Positions 24,427-33,394 of a DNA stretch of 34,966 nucleotides are shown here, one piece after another. The stretch's first letter is position 1, and each line of letters opens with the position of its first letter. The stretch is from Mastigocoleus testarum BC008 (GTDB lineage: Bacteria > Cyanobacteriota > Cyanobacteriia > Cyanobacteriales > Nostocaceae). The notes below the pieces were generated by a model. That model was not told the DNA's origin, did not search any database, and saw only the letters and a program-made list of their open reading frames with translations. Where the stretch lies: NCBI RefSeq assembly GCF_001456025.1, contig NZ_LMTZ01000134.1:7133-42098 (forward strand), written 5' to 3'. Position numbers and translations under genes: made by a program.

Positions 24427-25398
24427 TCAACTAAATACTTTCTTCCAAATTCTTTTAGCCATAGATATAAAATATTTAGGCTTTTTAGGCACTCGATAAA
24501 CCAAATATCTGACAAAAGCAATTTGATAACCAAATCTATATTTAATTGCAGACAATATTCCAGATTCAATATTATTTTCTTTACCCGAACTAATATTTTT
24601 TAACTTTAAAACTTCGCGAGAATATACAGGATGCTCGCCCCAAACACATGCGAAATGGACAATAGCAGGAGATACAACTTTATCGTACTTTTGGAAAGTA
24701 GATTTACCTGTGAAAACATCTATATCAAAATGACCTTTAAGTCCGATAGGAGTACACATCATCTGACCTTTATCTTGAAACATGGTTTCTTTATGCAAGG
24801 TCATCGCGATCGCGAATATACGTTCATCGTTAGGTCCATCGCTACGCCATTCGGAAAAGCCAAGTTTTTTCCAATCATTTAAGATATCTCGTGCTGTATC
24901 AAAAACCAAGTTTGCAGTTTCATTTTTATTGAAATAGAAAAGACCTCCGTTAAATTGAGGTAAGGCTTCCAAGCCGAAATGTGTAAGTACAAAATCTACG
25001 TCAATGAAACTGTCTTTGTGACCCGGCTTAAGTAAATTTTCTCCTGGAACGCTAAAATTTCTGTCTTTCAAAAGTTCAAAAAAAAAGTTAATTTCTCTTA
25101 CTGCAATGCAGTCACTGTCAATGTAAACAGTTTTTTCATATGGCGAATACTTGTCGAGGTGGAGTTTTTGTCTCAGATTCGATCCGTATTCTTTTCTTAA
25201 TGGAATAATGTCATCGAAAAGTTCCATTAACTCTCGATCGTCTTGATTATCAGTAACAATTGCACGGGGAATATTTGGTGAATGAAGACGTAAAGAACGT
25301 GCAAGAGTTTTTGCCATTTCAACATACTTGGGTATCCCATAAGCCAAGGTGATAACACCACTATCTTTTTGAGACATATTCTGTATTTCTTGTTGCAT
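24427..25398 (-). CDS. GT-A-type glycosyltransferase of the exopolysaccharide operon
   Basis: The product resembles nucleotide-sugar transferases of the glycogenin/GT8-like GT-A fold. It has an N-terminal GVITLAYGIPKYVEMAKTLARSLRLH, a DSD metal-binding motif in KTVYIDSDCIAV, and a later acceptor-side QFNGGLFYFNK. It ends in a basic amphipathic segment (VPKKPKYFISMAKRIWKK) suited to membrane binding. I prefer the ATG at 25398 or 25377; the longer frame from a TTG at 25461 overlaps the upstream gene by 19 bp and adds a non-conserved-looking hydrophobic leader. No strong ribosome site marks either ATG. It would add one sugar to the repeat unit; donor and acceptor are unknown. Confidence 0.82.
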   Translation of the reverse strand: MQQEIQNMSQKDSGVITLAYGIPKYVEMAKTLARSLRLHSPNIPRAIVTDNQDDRELMELFDDIIPLRKEYGSNLRQKLHLDKYSPYEKTVYIDSDCIAVREINFFFELLKDRNFSVPGENLLKPGHKDSFIDVDFVLTHFGLEALPQFNGGLFYFNKNETANLVFDTARDILNDWKKLGFSEWRSDGPNDERIFAIAMTLHKETMFQDKGQMMCTPIGLKGHFDIDVFTGKSTFQKYDKVVSPAIVHFACVWGEHPVYSREVLKLKNISSGKENNIESGILSAIKYRFGYQIAFVRYLVYRVPKKPKYFISMAKRIWKKVFS

Positions 25399-25442
25399 TA
25401 ATTGTATATACTTAATCAGTAAGAGGTAATTATAAGAAGTAA

Positions 25443-26648
25443 TTAATTTATATAAAGACAAGAATGAGGAACAACCCTATTTGTCAATTCTTTACCTTTG
25501 CGCCCAAGCTTTTCCCGCAATTCCTCATCTGTACATAACTGACGTAAAATGTTCAAAGTTTCATTGGTCGAATTTGGGTCTACGAGTAAACCATTTTCTC
25601 CATGAATCACAGCTTCCCCAACACCTCCAACTCGTGAAGCAATTACAGGTTTACCGAAATAACCTGCTTCTAAATAAACAATTCCGAAGCCTTCAATACT
25701 TTTATCTTTGCTATCAAAGAAAGTCAGCATCGAGAATAAGTCGCACGCAGCGTAATAGCTAGCTAATTTTTCATCAGGTACATATCCTGCAAAAATAACC
25801 CGCGAGGCGACATCCAAGTTTGCAGCGAATTCTCTGAGTTCGGACTCCATCCCGCCTTTACCGCAGATTATATAGTAGATGTCAATTCCTTCAGCTAACA
25901 AAGTTGGTAAATGTTCGATTACGCGGTCAAAACCCTTGCGCCTAACTAATCGTCCTACAGACAAAATGACAATAGCTTCTTGGGGAATTTGGTATTTGGA
26001 GCGAATTTGAGAGCCTAGGGTATTTAATTCCTCCAGGTTTACGTTACCAAATTTTTCTGGTCTGACAGTTGGATTAATTGTTTGAGTCGGACTATCAACT
26101 CGAAAACTTTCTTTAAGGCGATCGCCAGTAAAATTACTGTTACAGATAATTACTTTGGTGCGCTGGAGTGTCCACTCAAATAACCAGCGAAAAACAGGAT
26201 TTTTTTGGGGACAAAGTACGTCGTCACCGTGGAGATACATAAAACATTCCACAGGTAATAAATAGCTCAAAACTAGCAATGATGGAAAATCATAACCGTG
26301 ACACCATTCAATATAACGATAGCGATGGCGTTGATATAGTTGAACCCCAAGCACCACCGACCAAAACATATTCAGAATCTGTTTGAGAATACTCCCCCAT
26401 GCACCAAAGCGAGATAGTGCAGGCATTAACCAGCGGTATATTGGAAATGGTTGCACTCTATCAAATGACTCATCACCCGCACAAGCAGAGGAAAGAACCA
26501 TTATTCGATCTGGATCTTGCAAGCAGCGATTGTAAGCATACTCTTGAATTCCCCCTGCATCGGGAGGAAAAACACGGGAGATAACCAAAATATCAGGTTG
26601 TTGAGATGGTTCAGTTTTAACACCATCTGTATTTGCTATTTGGAGCAT
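25443..26648 (-). CDS. Glycosyltransferase family 4 (first of two in transcript order: second GT4)
   Basis: This 401-residue GT-B enzyme has an N-terminal Rossmann half starting ILVISRVFPPDAGGIQEYAYN, where the GG loop contacts acceptor or phosphate. The C-terminal donor-binding half has ILSVGRLVRRKGFDRVIEHLP and the family EX7E motif region (EGFGIVYLEAGYFGKPVIASRVGGVGEAV). The last 15 residues after GRKGKELTNR look unlike the usual family ending, so a small C-terminal loss or frameshift is possible. It lies 24 bp downstream of the other GT4 gene. It is predicted to transfer a nucleotide sugar to the growing lipid-linked repeat at the cytoplasmic face. Confidence 0.93.
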   Translation of the reverse strand: MLQIANTDGVKTEPSQQPDILVISRVFPPDAGGIQEYAYNRCLQDPDRIMVLSSACAGDESFDRVQPFPIYRWLMPALSRFGAWGSILKQILNMFWSVVLGVQLYQRHRYRYIEWCHGYDFPSLLVLSYLLPVECFMYLHGDDVLCPQKNPVFRWLFEWTLQRTKVIICNSNFTGDRLKESFRVDSPTQTINPTVRPEKFGNVNLEELNTLGSQIRSKYQIPQEAIVILSVGRLVRRKGFDRVIEHLPTLLAEGIDIYYIICGKGGMESELREFAANLDVASRVIFAGYVPDEKLASYYAACDLFSMLTFFDSKDKSIEGFGIVYLEAGYFGKPVIASRVGGVGEAVIHGENGLLVDPNSTNETLNILRQLCTDEELREKLGRKGKELTNRVVPHSCLYIN

Positions 26649-26672
26649 ATTATTAATAGAGGAAGGTCTGAT

Positions 26673-27860
26673 TTAACTGATTTGAACTAATTCCTTTTGA
26701 TTGTTCTCGGGTAGAGCAATCCCTGTGATTTGCATCATCTTTTTTGCATAGCTAGTAACACTGCATTCTGAGTGCACCCAATTTCTTGCTTTTTCAAGTA
26801 TTTGAGTTGTATTCGCATCGGTAGTGACACGCACAATTGCTTCAGCAGCAGCTTTTGCATCTTCTGGATCTACCATCCACTCCGGTGCAAAATTACTCAG
26901 GATTTCCCCAATTCCTCCACTCTTGCTACCAATTACAGGAACACCACAGGCGAGTGCTTCAACAACGGTACGCCCAAAGGGTTCTCTGGGAGCAAGGGTC
27001 AAGACTACTGAAGCATGTTGGTAATAATCTTCAATCGCAAATGTGGGAGGTAACATCGTAAAGCGATCTTCAACACCTGCATCTTTAGCAAGTTGGAGTA
27101 ACTCCTGGGAATAGATTTTACCAGGAGATAAATCCTCTCCTATAACCACACTGTGGTAGAAATGACCACTTGCTTTTAAGGAGACTAATACTGGGATTAA
27201 GGCACGTAGATTTTTATCATTGACAATCTTTGGCTGATTAATTCTTGATGGGGTCAGTATTAACTTTGCTCCTGATTTGAGAATAGGTTCTAAAGGAGCA
27301 GGGAGAGCACAAGAAACTCGAACGTTAAAACGTTCTGTATTTACTGGTTGATAGAGAATACCTACAATATCAGATATTAAGCGACGACGAATACACTCAG
27401 CGGTGAATTGAGAGTTACAGATAGCTTGTGGAGCAAGACATTTGCAGATTAATTTTCTTAACACTTCACCCATACGATTATAAGAAAGTGCTAAGTCATG
27501 AAAAAAGTGGTAAATCGGGCGACCACTCCAGCGCATCCAAGGAGCAGCAGCTACAAGTGTAAATAGTAAAGAACGATTAAGACAGTTATCTAATAATAAC
27601 GGGTAGTCACGGGGTTGCTGTTTTACCCATTGCAATGCTTTTCTAAAAAATTCAGGTTCTGTTGGAGCAGCTATTACTTTTAAGTAAGCACCCTGTCCAG
27701 CATCCTGCAAATACTTCTGTGTAATCGAGCCTGCATGCACTAAAACACAGAATTCTTCTCTTACACCATATTGCTCAAATCCTTTAATTAATAGGGAGAG
27801 TGTAATTAATGTTCCTCCAAGAGCATGACAAGTTCCAGGTAAAATCATAAGTTTGCGCAT
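26673..27860 (-). CDS. Glycosyltransferase family 4
   Basis: This 395-residue GT-B protein. The N-terminal half starts MRKLMILPGTCHALGGTLITLS, with a glycine-rich acceptor loop. The C-terminal half has LILTPSRINQPK, DRFTMLPPTFAIEDYYQHASVVL and the donor motif EPFGRTVVEALACGVPVIGSKSGGIGE with the EX7E glutamates. ATG at 27860 has a strong GGGGGAGGA ribosome site overlapping the end of the polymerase gene, only 1 base away, so translation is probably coupled. It acts on the lipid-linked repeat unit in the cytoplasm; the sugar is unknown. Confidence 0.93.
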   Translation of the reverse strand: MRKLMILPGTCHALGGTLITLSLLIKGFEQYGVREEFCVLVHAGSITQKYLQDAGQGAYLKVIAAPTEPEFFRKALQWVKQQPRDYPLLLDNCLNRSLLFTLVAAAPWMRWSGRPIYHFFHDLALSYNRMGEVLRKLICKCLAPQAICNSQFTAECIRRRLISDIVGILYQPVNTERFNVRVSCALPAPLEPILKSGAKLILTPSRINQPKIVNDKNLRALIPVLVSLKASGHFYHSVVIGEDLSPGKIYSQELLQLAKDAGVEDRFTMLPPTFAIEDYYQHASVVLTLAPREPFGRTVVEALACGVPVIGSKSGGIGEILSNFAPEWMVDPEDAKAAAEAIVRVTTDANTTQILEKARNWVHSECSVTSYAKKMMQITGIALPENNQKELVQIS

Positions 27861-27861
27861 G

Positions 27862-29211
27862 TTAAATCCTCCCCCTGATAGGCTTTGCAGTTGTAGTTAA
27901 GGCGACACAAATAATAAGTATTAACGGAACTGTGGATTCAAGTTCCATCACACTAAATGTCATGCTTATGTAGAGAATCATCAAAAAAGAGCAGATTGGT
28001 CTATCTTTCCGGGTTCGATACAAGTAGAGAATTAGCGAAACCCAAAAACTCACAAAAATGGTACTACCCATAAACCCAGAACGATAGAACAATGTTCCCA
28101 AGATAAAACTGTGGGAGCCAATTTGTGCAGGTGCATATCCAGGTAATACTGTGGGCCCTTGAAGTCCGCGACCAAATATAAAATCTTCTGGTTCCGTTAT
28201 AATGGTTTCCCATGTTCTTTGGTAAATTAATGCACGAACTTCAGTAGAATCAGCGCGAGCATTACCCGTACTCTCTACCGTATTTGTAAAAGTATTAGTG
28301 ATAAAATCAGTTGCAGGTGGTAGTGAAAATGAAACGAAACTTACCACAGCAATCAAGGAGAATATCAGCCAAGTTTGCATTCCTTTACCAATAGTTGTTA
28401 CATAGCGAATAACCAGTATTAAGGGAAACACAATCCAGTTAGAACGAGTCGCACTAGTCAACAATAGAAAAGCACTCGCAAAAAAAAGTGCAATTGACCA
28501 CGAACGATTTTTAACTTCTAAAGCAACTAGACCAATAAACCCTACCAATATGGCGAGTGACTCTGGACCAGGGAAGAAAAAACTAAAACGACTAAATCCT
28601 GCAGCTACTTTATCATCGGGAAAGTAAGGAAGTAGATAATTCCCATTCCCAGCTCCAGGAATAAACCGTTCTCTTTTATTGGTAAGGTAACCAAAAAGGG
28701 AAAGATTTGGGGTGTAGTGTGGTGTTTGTAAAATTAATTGAGCAACAATCCAAAACACTAACATTTCAATAACCAAAACGGAAAACGCCCAGGTTATAAC
28801 CTCCAAACGTATGCGGATATTTTTACTCTGTAAATACCAAATGATTAATCCTAAGCAACACAAACTTGCGAGTGGACCTAAGATAAAACTTGGTTTGATC
28901 TGTGAACTATTAATACTTGTGGATATAGCTCTATATATACCAAATCCAATAATTGAAATTACGGTCAGACTGGGACGCTTCAGACCAAGTGTTCCATTCC
29001 GGAGTATCTGATTGATAGCAACTATTATTGACCATAGCAGTAACTGATAACCCCATCCCATTAACCACCACACAGGGGTAAGAATAATGAAGCTACAAAA
29101 GAGCTGCTCCGCTTCGGTTAAAGCACCCCAACGAATTAAACCCCTATGTATGAGGCTTTCTTCGGTTGCGACTGTGGATGAACGCGCCAGAAAGCGCCGT
29201 TGCTGTTTCAT
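27862..29211 (-). CDS. O-antigen/exopolysaccharide polymerase, Wzy-like
   Basis: This 449-residue membrane protein has about 10-12 helices and a large periplasmic loop near residues 300-370. Family marks are SATRSNWIVFPLILVIRY (Wzy_C-type start) and the loop segment ITEPEDFIFGRGLQG with a later GSHSFILGTLFYRSGFMG; the IFGRG and GSHS patterns are common in O-antigen ligase/polymerase proteins. It would join flipped repeat units in the periplasm. The ATG overlaps the stop of the Wzc-like gene by four bases (ATGA), and its own stop is one base before the next gene. This makes it the tight centre of the operon. Confidence 0.88.
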   Translation of the reverse strand: MKQQRRFLARSSTVATEESLIHRGLIRWGALTEAEQLFCSFIILTPVWWLMGWGYQLLLWSIIVAINQILRNGTLGLKRPSLTVISIIGFGIYRAISTSINSSQIKPSFILGPLASLCCLGLIIWYLQSKNIRIRLEVITWAFSVLVIEMLVFWIVAQLILQTPHYTPNLSLFGYLTNKRERFIPGAGNGNYLLPYFPDDKVAAGFSRFSFFFPGPESLAILVGFIGLVALEVKNRSWSIALFFASAFLLLTSATRSNWIVFPLILVIRYVTTIGKGMQTWLIFSLIAVVSFVSFSLPPATDFITNTFTNTVESTGNARADSTEVRALIYQRTWETIITEPEDFIFGRGLQGPTVLPGYAPAQIGSHSFILGTLFYRSGFMGSTIFVSFWVSLILYLYRTRKDRPICSFLMILYISMTFSVMELESTVPLILIICVALTTTAKPIRGRI

Positions 29212-31262
29212 GAGTTAACTTGCGAACTATCGTGCTTGTAGATGTAACCTTCGGAGCGTTGTTCAATACCATTAAGCGCCAAGCCAATAATGTTGGCATT
29301 ATGACGCATCAATTGTTCTATGGTTTCTTGAACCATGTAGCGGTCGCTTATCCCTAGCCGAATGACTGGGAGCACATTGGCGATCACTTTTGCCATTAGA
29401 GCGGTTTCACTGGTAGAGGTCACTGGAGCCGTGTCAACAATTACGTAATCGTAATTACCATTGGTTTGAATGGTATTAAGATACTTTTCAAAACCCCCAC
29501 GGGCTACAAATTCCATTACTTTGTTATTTTGATTGGGCGCAGTTGGTAATATATCCAAGCCGGGACTGATTTGCATTGGTTGAGGCAAATCATTACTTTG
29601 TGGGTGCATAACATGACCAAATTGCCGACTCAACTTAGCTTTACGGAAATCACCATCTACCATCAACACCCGAAAACCTAAAACCATTAAAGCTTTTGCT
29701 AACCCAAGAGTGACAGTAGTTTTACCTTCTCCTGCAGTAGAGCTAGTTACCATTAAGCGGTGATTTTCTAATGACATTAAACTAATGGTAGATGCCAAGC
29801 GTTGAAAGGGTATCTGTGCATCAGATTCCATTGTTAAACCCAATGGAGCAGATTTAAAAATCGGAATCCGCGCCAGCAATGGTAGCTCAATATCTTGCAG
29901 ATCTTTTTGTTTGAGTAATGGGTTACGAGATTCAGAAAATAAGATCAAGGCAAGACTAGCAAAAACCGAAGTTAAAATCCCACCAATAGCAATTAGAGAT
30001 TTTTTCGGACTCGTCGGTTTTGGATCGACAGTGGGTTGATCGAGTACTTGCAGATTGGGGTAAGCATTAAAAGCAGCAATTTTTGATTGCTCTAACTGAG
30101 CTACAATCCCTTTGTAAACGCCTTCTGCAATATCATATTGACGCTGCAGATCCAATAATTGAGCTTGCAGAGTAGAGATATTTTTAAGTTCTGTTTGCAG
30201 TCTTTCTAATTTGTTCTGAATTATTAATACCTGCTGTTGCAACCCTTTACTCTCACTTTCAACCTGAATTAGCTGTGCAATCAATTCTATAGTGGCATCT
30301 TTGAAATTGTTACCACCAAAATTAGCATCTATTCCATCAGCACTCGGTACCACTGCGTTAAGCTGTCGATTAAGCGCCATTAGTAATTTCTGACGCTGTT
30401 GCAATAAGGCTCTAACAGTAGGATGTTCCTCTGTTAAAGTTCCCCGGTTAACTGCAATTTCAGTATTTACTTCAGTTAACTTTTGTCGTAATGCTTGGTA
30501 TTCTTTATTTTCGCTTAAACGTAATGAATTAATAGCCTGCTGTGGAGCCATTCCCAGTGTGCGGCTTAATTCTTGAGAACGGGTAGCTGTTGCTTTTGCT
30601 TGAGCAAGTACATCTGTTTGGGTTGTTCTTAGAGTATTAATCGCCGTAACTAGATTTTTAGTCTGCTCCTCATCACTAACGAACCCCGTAGACTTTTTAA
30701 ATTGTGCTAATTTACTCTTGACTAACTGCAAGTTACGTTCAGCATCTTTAAGCTGACGCTGAGTGAATTGCTCTCGAGCATTTGCTGTACCCTGTCTCAG
30801 TTCATTTAAGCGCTCTTGATAACTTTCAATTAATCTTTTTGCCCTTTGTTTTGCTAATTCTGGCTCCGAAGCTGTAACTTGTAGCTGAATATTTGTTGAC
30901 TGATCGGTAGGTTTTACCTTAAACAACTTTTTATAACTACTCAAACTACGAAACTTATCTTTTTCAGGATCAGATAAGAGAACAGGACGGATCGCATCAT
31001 CGCTAGTAATGATAGAAGTTAGAACTTTAAGCGGATTAAGCTCGTTAGTAAAAGCAACCCCTTGCTCCTTCAACTGACCCAATGTACCTAAACTAGCATC
31101 TAGATTTGTTGTGGTATCAGGCAAAATCAACTGGGCGTTAGCTGTCCAAGTTTTCTGTGAAAATGTAGCAATCATTATCACAGACCCAACAATAACACCA
31201 TTTAACCCAAGTAGAGGTAACCATAGCCTCTGTATAATTGCAGATACCTTCACAGTCCTCAA
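29208..31262 (-). CDS. Wzc-like chain-length regulator and tyrosine-kinase domain
   Basis: This 684-residue co-polymerase. It has TM1 near residues 10-35 and a periplasmic Wzz domain with long coiled coils (about 150-390). A proline-rich LDQPTVDPKPTSPKKS precedes TM2 near 425-445, and a cytoplasmic BY-kinase follows. Kinase motifs: Walker A SSTAGEGKT (Lys about 514), Walker A' VLMVDGDFR (about 532-540) and Walker B VIVDTAPV (about 606-613). The Tyr-rich C-terminal tail of classical BY-kinases is nearly absent; only YIY near the end remains. The leading TTG at 31262 is one start option, and a GTG at 31253 preceded by AAGG/GAGG is more likely. It would control polymer length together with the Wzy-like protein encoded next. 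Confidence 0.93.
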   Translation of the reverse strand: MRTVKVSAIIQRLWLPLLGLNGVIVGSVIMIATFSQKTWTANAQLILPDTTTNLDASLGTLGQLKEQGVAFTNELNPLKVLTSIITSDDAIRPVLLSDPEKDKFRSLSSYKKLFKVKPTDQSTNIQLQVTASEPELAKQRAKRLIESYQERLNELRQGTANAREQFTQRQLKDAERNLQLVKSKLAQFKKSTGFVSDEEQTKNLVTAINTLRTTQTDVLAQAKATATRSQELSRTLGMAPQQAINSLRLSENKEYQALRQKLTEVNTEIAVNRGTLTEEHPTVRALLQQRQKLLMALNRQLNAVVPSADGIDANFGGNNFKDATIELIAQLIQVESESKGLQQQVLIIQNKLERLQTELKNISTLQAQLLDLQRQYDIAEGVYKGIVAQLEQSKIAAFNAYPNLQVLDQPTVDPKPTSPKKSLIAIGGILTSVFASLALILFSESRNPLLKQKDLQDIELPLLARIPIFKSAPLGLTMESDAQIPFQRLASTISLMSLENHRLMVTSSTAGEGKTTVTLGLAKALMVLGFRVLMVDGDFRKAKLSRQFGHVMHPQSNDLPQPMQISPGLDILPTAPNQNNKVMEFVARGGFEKYLNTIQTNGNYDYVIVDTAPVTSTSETALMAKVIANVLPVIRLGISDRYMVQETIEQLMRHNANIIGLALNGIEQRSEGYIYKHDSSQVNS

Positions 31263-31373
31263 CCTTAATTCTTACAAAATACACGTGTCATACCAAAAAG
31301 AGATAAATGAATCGGAAATATATAAAATTTTAATTTTCCGTTTCGTCTCAATATTTAGTTAAGGTAATTCAAT

Positions 31374-31898
31374 TTAATTTGAATTTAATGCTTGCTGCTG
31401 TTCCACTTTTTTATGTTCTGGTGGATACAATTGCAAAAGATGTTCTGTCAGCTTAGGATTTTGGAAGATTTGCCCCTGAAAAATAGGTGGTGGCTGTAAA
31501 ACTGCACTTTTAAGCTCTTCTAAAGATAAGCAGCTTTTGATGCCAAATTTTTCCACCGCTTGGGCAAATAATAACTGATGATTGTCAACGTGTTCGCTGT
31601 ATTTATTTAGCCTTGGTATAAGAATAAAACTACATCCCTTAGCTGCTAGCATACGCGTTGAACCTTGACCTGCATGGGAAATAACTAGACGAGAATTTTC
31701 AACGAGCTCAGTCATTTTTCGTCCGTTAACTGTCGACTCTAAGGTTACTAAAGGATGTCCTACAAGCCTAGAAGCATCGCTGGAACCATGCTGTAAAAAG
31801 ACAGGTTCCGAAATTACACCATTTTCTATTAAAACACTTAACCAATTAATAGCTCGATTGAACTGGAAAGATATAGTTCCTAGCGTCATAAAAATCAT
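31374..31898 (-). CDS. PssE/Alg13-like glycosyltransferase subunit
   Basis: This 174-residue protein equals the C-terminal, nucleotide-sugar-binding half of a GT-B (GT28) enzyme. It begins with MIFMTLGTISFQFNRAINWL and has the family core VISHAGQGSTRMLAAKGCSFILIPR, then EHVDNHQLLFAQAVEK. In this class the catalytic subunit works only with a membrane-anchoring Alg14-like partner, here the gene directly upstream, whose stop overlaps this ATG by four bases. Together they probably add the second sugar to the lipid-linked primer. A gap of about 110 bp separates it from the Wzc-like gene. Confidence 0.9.
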   Translation of the reverse strand: MIFMTLGTISFQFNRAINWLSVLIENGVISEPVFLQHGSSDASRLVGHPLVTLESTVNGRKMTELVENSRLVISHAGQGSTRMLAAKGCSFILIPRLNKYSEHVDNHQLLFAQAVEKFGIKSCLSLEELKSAVLQPPPIFQGQIFQNPKLTEHLLQLYPPEHKKVEQQQALNSN

Positions 31899-32344
31899 GA
31901 AGCATAACCCTTGAACAGTACTTTAGAATATTTTTTACTTAACTCAGGCCATTGAACATAAAATTCGTGGGACAGTAAATAAACTATTCTTCCTGTCACA
32001 CTTAATTCTTCAGCACGAGAAATACTTTCTACATAAAGAAATTTAACCCCAAGAAGTTTAGCCATAAATGCAAAGTTTATAGCTATACTTGCTCCTGTGG
32101 AAATGATTAAATCTGGTTTTTCAGTCAGAATAATTTTTAAAGTTTCGGGGATATTAAATATTAGAGCTAGGAAATCTCTTGGGGCTTGATAAGGTAACCA
32201 ATGTACTTTTTCATTATCCTCAAGCATTTCTGTATCTTTCTTTAAATCAGTAACCCAAACTCTTTCATGAACGGACCAGAAAGATTTAAGACTTCGCATT
32301 GTAGAAAAGTGTCCGCCAGAAGTACATACTAGGAGTAGTTTCAT
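31895..32344 (-). CDS. PssD/Alg14-like glycosyltransferase anchor subunit
   Basis: This 149-residue partner of the Alg13-like protein shows MKLLLVCTSGGHFSTMRSL, the GGH loop that starts the GT-B N-terminal half in Alg14/PssD proteins. It also has IISTGASIAINFAFMAKLLGVKFLYVES, the family acceptor-site segment, and ends near EFYVQWPEL. It recruits its partner to the membrane and binds the lipid-linked acceptor. It is the first gene of the nine-gene operon, so the operon promoter should lie in the 1.2-kb region upstream. ATG at 32344 has no clear ribosome site. Confidence 0.9.
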   Translation of the reverse strand: MKLLLVCTSGGHFSTMRSLKSFWSVHERVWVTDLKKDTEMLEDNEKVHWLPYQAPRDFLALIFNIPETLKIILTEKPDLIISTGASIAINFAFMAKLLGVKFLYVESISRAEELSVTGRIVYLLSHEFYVQWPELSKKYSKVLFKGYAS

Positions 32345-32906
32345 TTTTGTTGGCTGCTTGAGTAGTTAAAAATAGTTTCAATTGATTGGTTAGAGCCCTA
32401 ATTTAAGAGAATCACTCGTCAAAATACAATATTATTTTTGCTTATTTAGCTAAGATTGCGAAAGATAAAAAATATTTAATTAAAGTGACATTAATCACTG
32501 TAAGTAATTAAAAATTACTCATGACTTATGATGCAAAAAACGATGGGTGTTTTAGATGAGTATTTTATTCATTCTCAATAAAATCGTGTAAAAAATAAAA
32601 AAAGTTAGCTAAAACACATTTAAACAATGTCACTAATATTTATTTACTTCTGAGTATTAATGTATTAGTTCGCCTATTATAAAATAGCTAATACATTTAT
32701 TACTTTATAATTTCAATAGATATAACAAATCTAGCAATAAAATAAGTAAACCTATTTAAGTCATTTACTTTGATTCCCAAAAGTTATTAATTGACTATAT
32801 TAAGACCAAGCAAATTGAGTTAAATAAAATATATTTATTCAAACCGTAATATTACAAATTTAGTCAATATATATTTTTTGGAAAAAATGATGCAAAAAAT
32901 ATCATA

Positions 32907-32931
32907 CTATCACTTGTATAATAAGTGATAG
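32907..32931. promoter_or_regulatory. 9-bp inverted repeat, possible operator
   Basis: CTATCACTT and its complement AAGTGATAG are separated by GTATAAT, which itself resembles a -10 box. It lies about 560 bp upstream of the exopolysaccharide operon and could be a repressor site over a promoter. Confidence 0.35.
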
Positions 32932-33232
32932 ATAAATGAACGCGGTTTAAGAGAAATATCAGTGAAATATCGCTGAATATTTTTGAGAAAGATTTAAGGT
33001 AAGATGCAATATAAAAATATACTTATTAACGAAAGTAAATCAAGTAATTCTTAATACTTATTTTGATTAACCATATAATAAAAAAATATATTTTTTCTAC
33101 AAGTACAAAACTCCATAGACTGGTAAGATAAGATTTAGCAAATACTATAGGTATTTATCATAGTTAACTTCCAGGCAGTTTGTGTGTAGCGAGAAATACA
33201 TGTGAGCAGCAATCGAGATATTCAAATTGTGT

Positions 33233-33257
33233 AAATAAAAAGTCCACTTCCGTGGAC
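33233..33257 (-). terminator. Rho-independent terminator, minus strand
   Basis: Read on the minus strand: GTCCAC, loop GGAA, GTGGAC, then TTTTTATTT. The stem is GC-rich and the T run is clear. The nearest minus-strand ORF it could serve is the 23-codon ORF at 33323-33394. Confidence 0.7.
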
Positions 33258-33322
33258 CTTACTTGCTTTAACAGACTTTGATTCTTCAAAAGTATTATTC
33301 GAGGATATGATGATCTTGTTAT

Positions 33323-33394
33323 TCAGCCCTGAGGTAAAACTAATTTACCGGACTTGATATGACTTAAAGCTGTTGACAAAGAATCACATTCCAT
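33323..33394 (-). CDS. Possible 23-aa small protein
   Basis: ATG at 33392-33394 is preceded by GGAG at 6-base spacing. The product starts MECDSLSTALSHIKSGKLVL and ends PQG. The same frame is open upstream to a TTG about 16 codons earlier. About 65 bp downstream lies a strong minus-strand terminator, so the ORF has the outline of a short transcription unit. A TTGACA occurs at 33439-33434, but without a good -10 box. I do not recognise the peptide, and it could equally be an sRNA with a chance ORF or a gene remnant. Confidence 0.35.
   Translation of the reverse strand: MECDSLSTALSHIKSGKLVLPQG

Noticed and set aside
25399..25461. N-terminal extension of the GT-A-like gene from TTG at 25461
   Set aside because: It overlaps the upstream gene, uses TTG with no ribosome site, and adds a leader unlike the family start; ATG at 25398 or 25377 is preferred.
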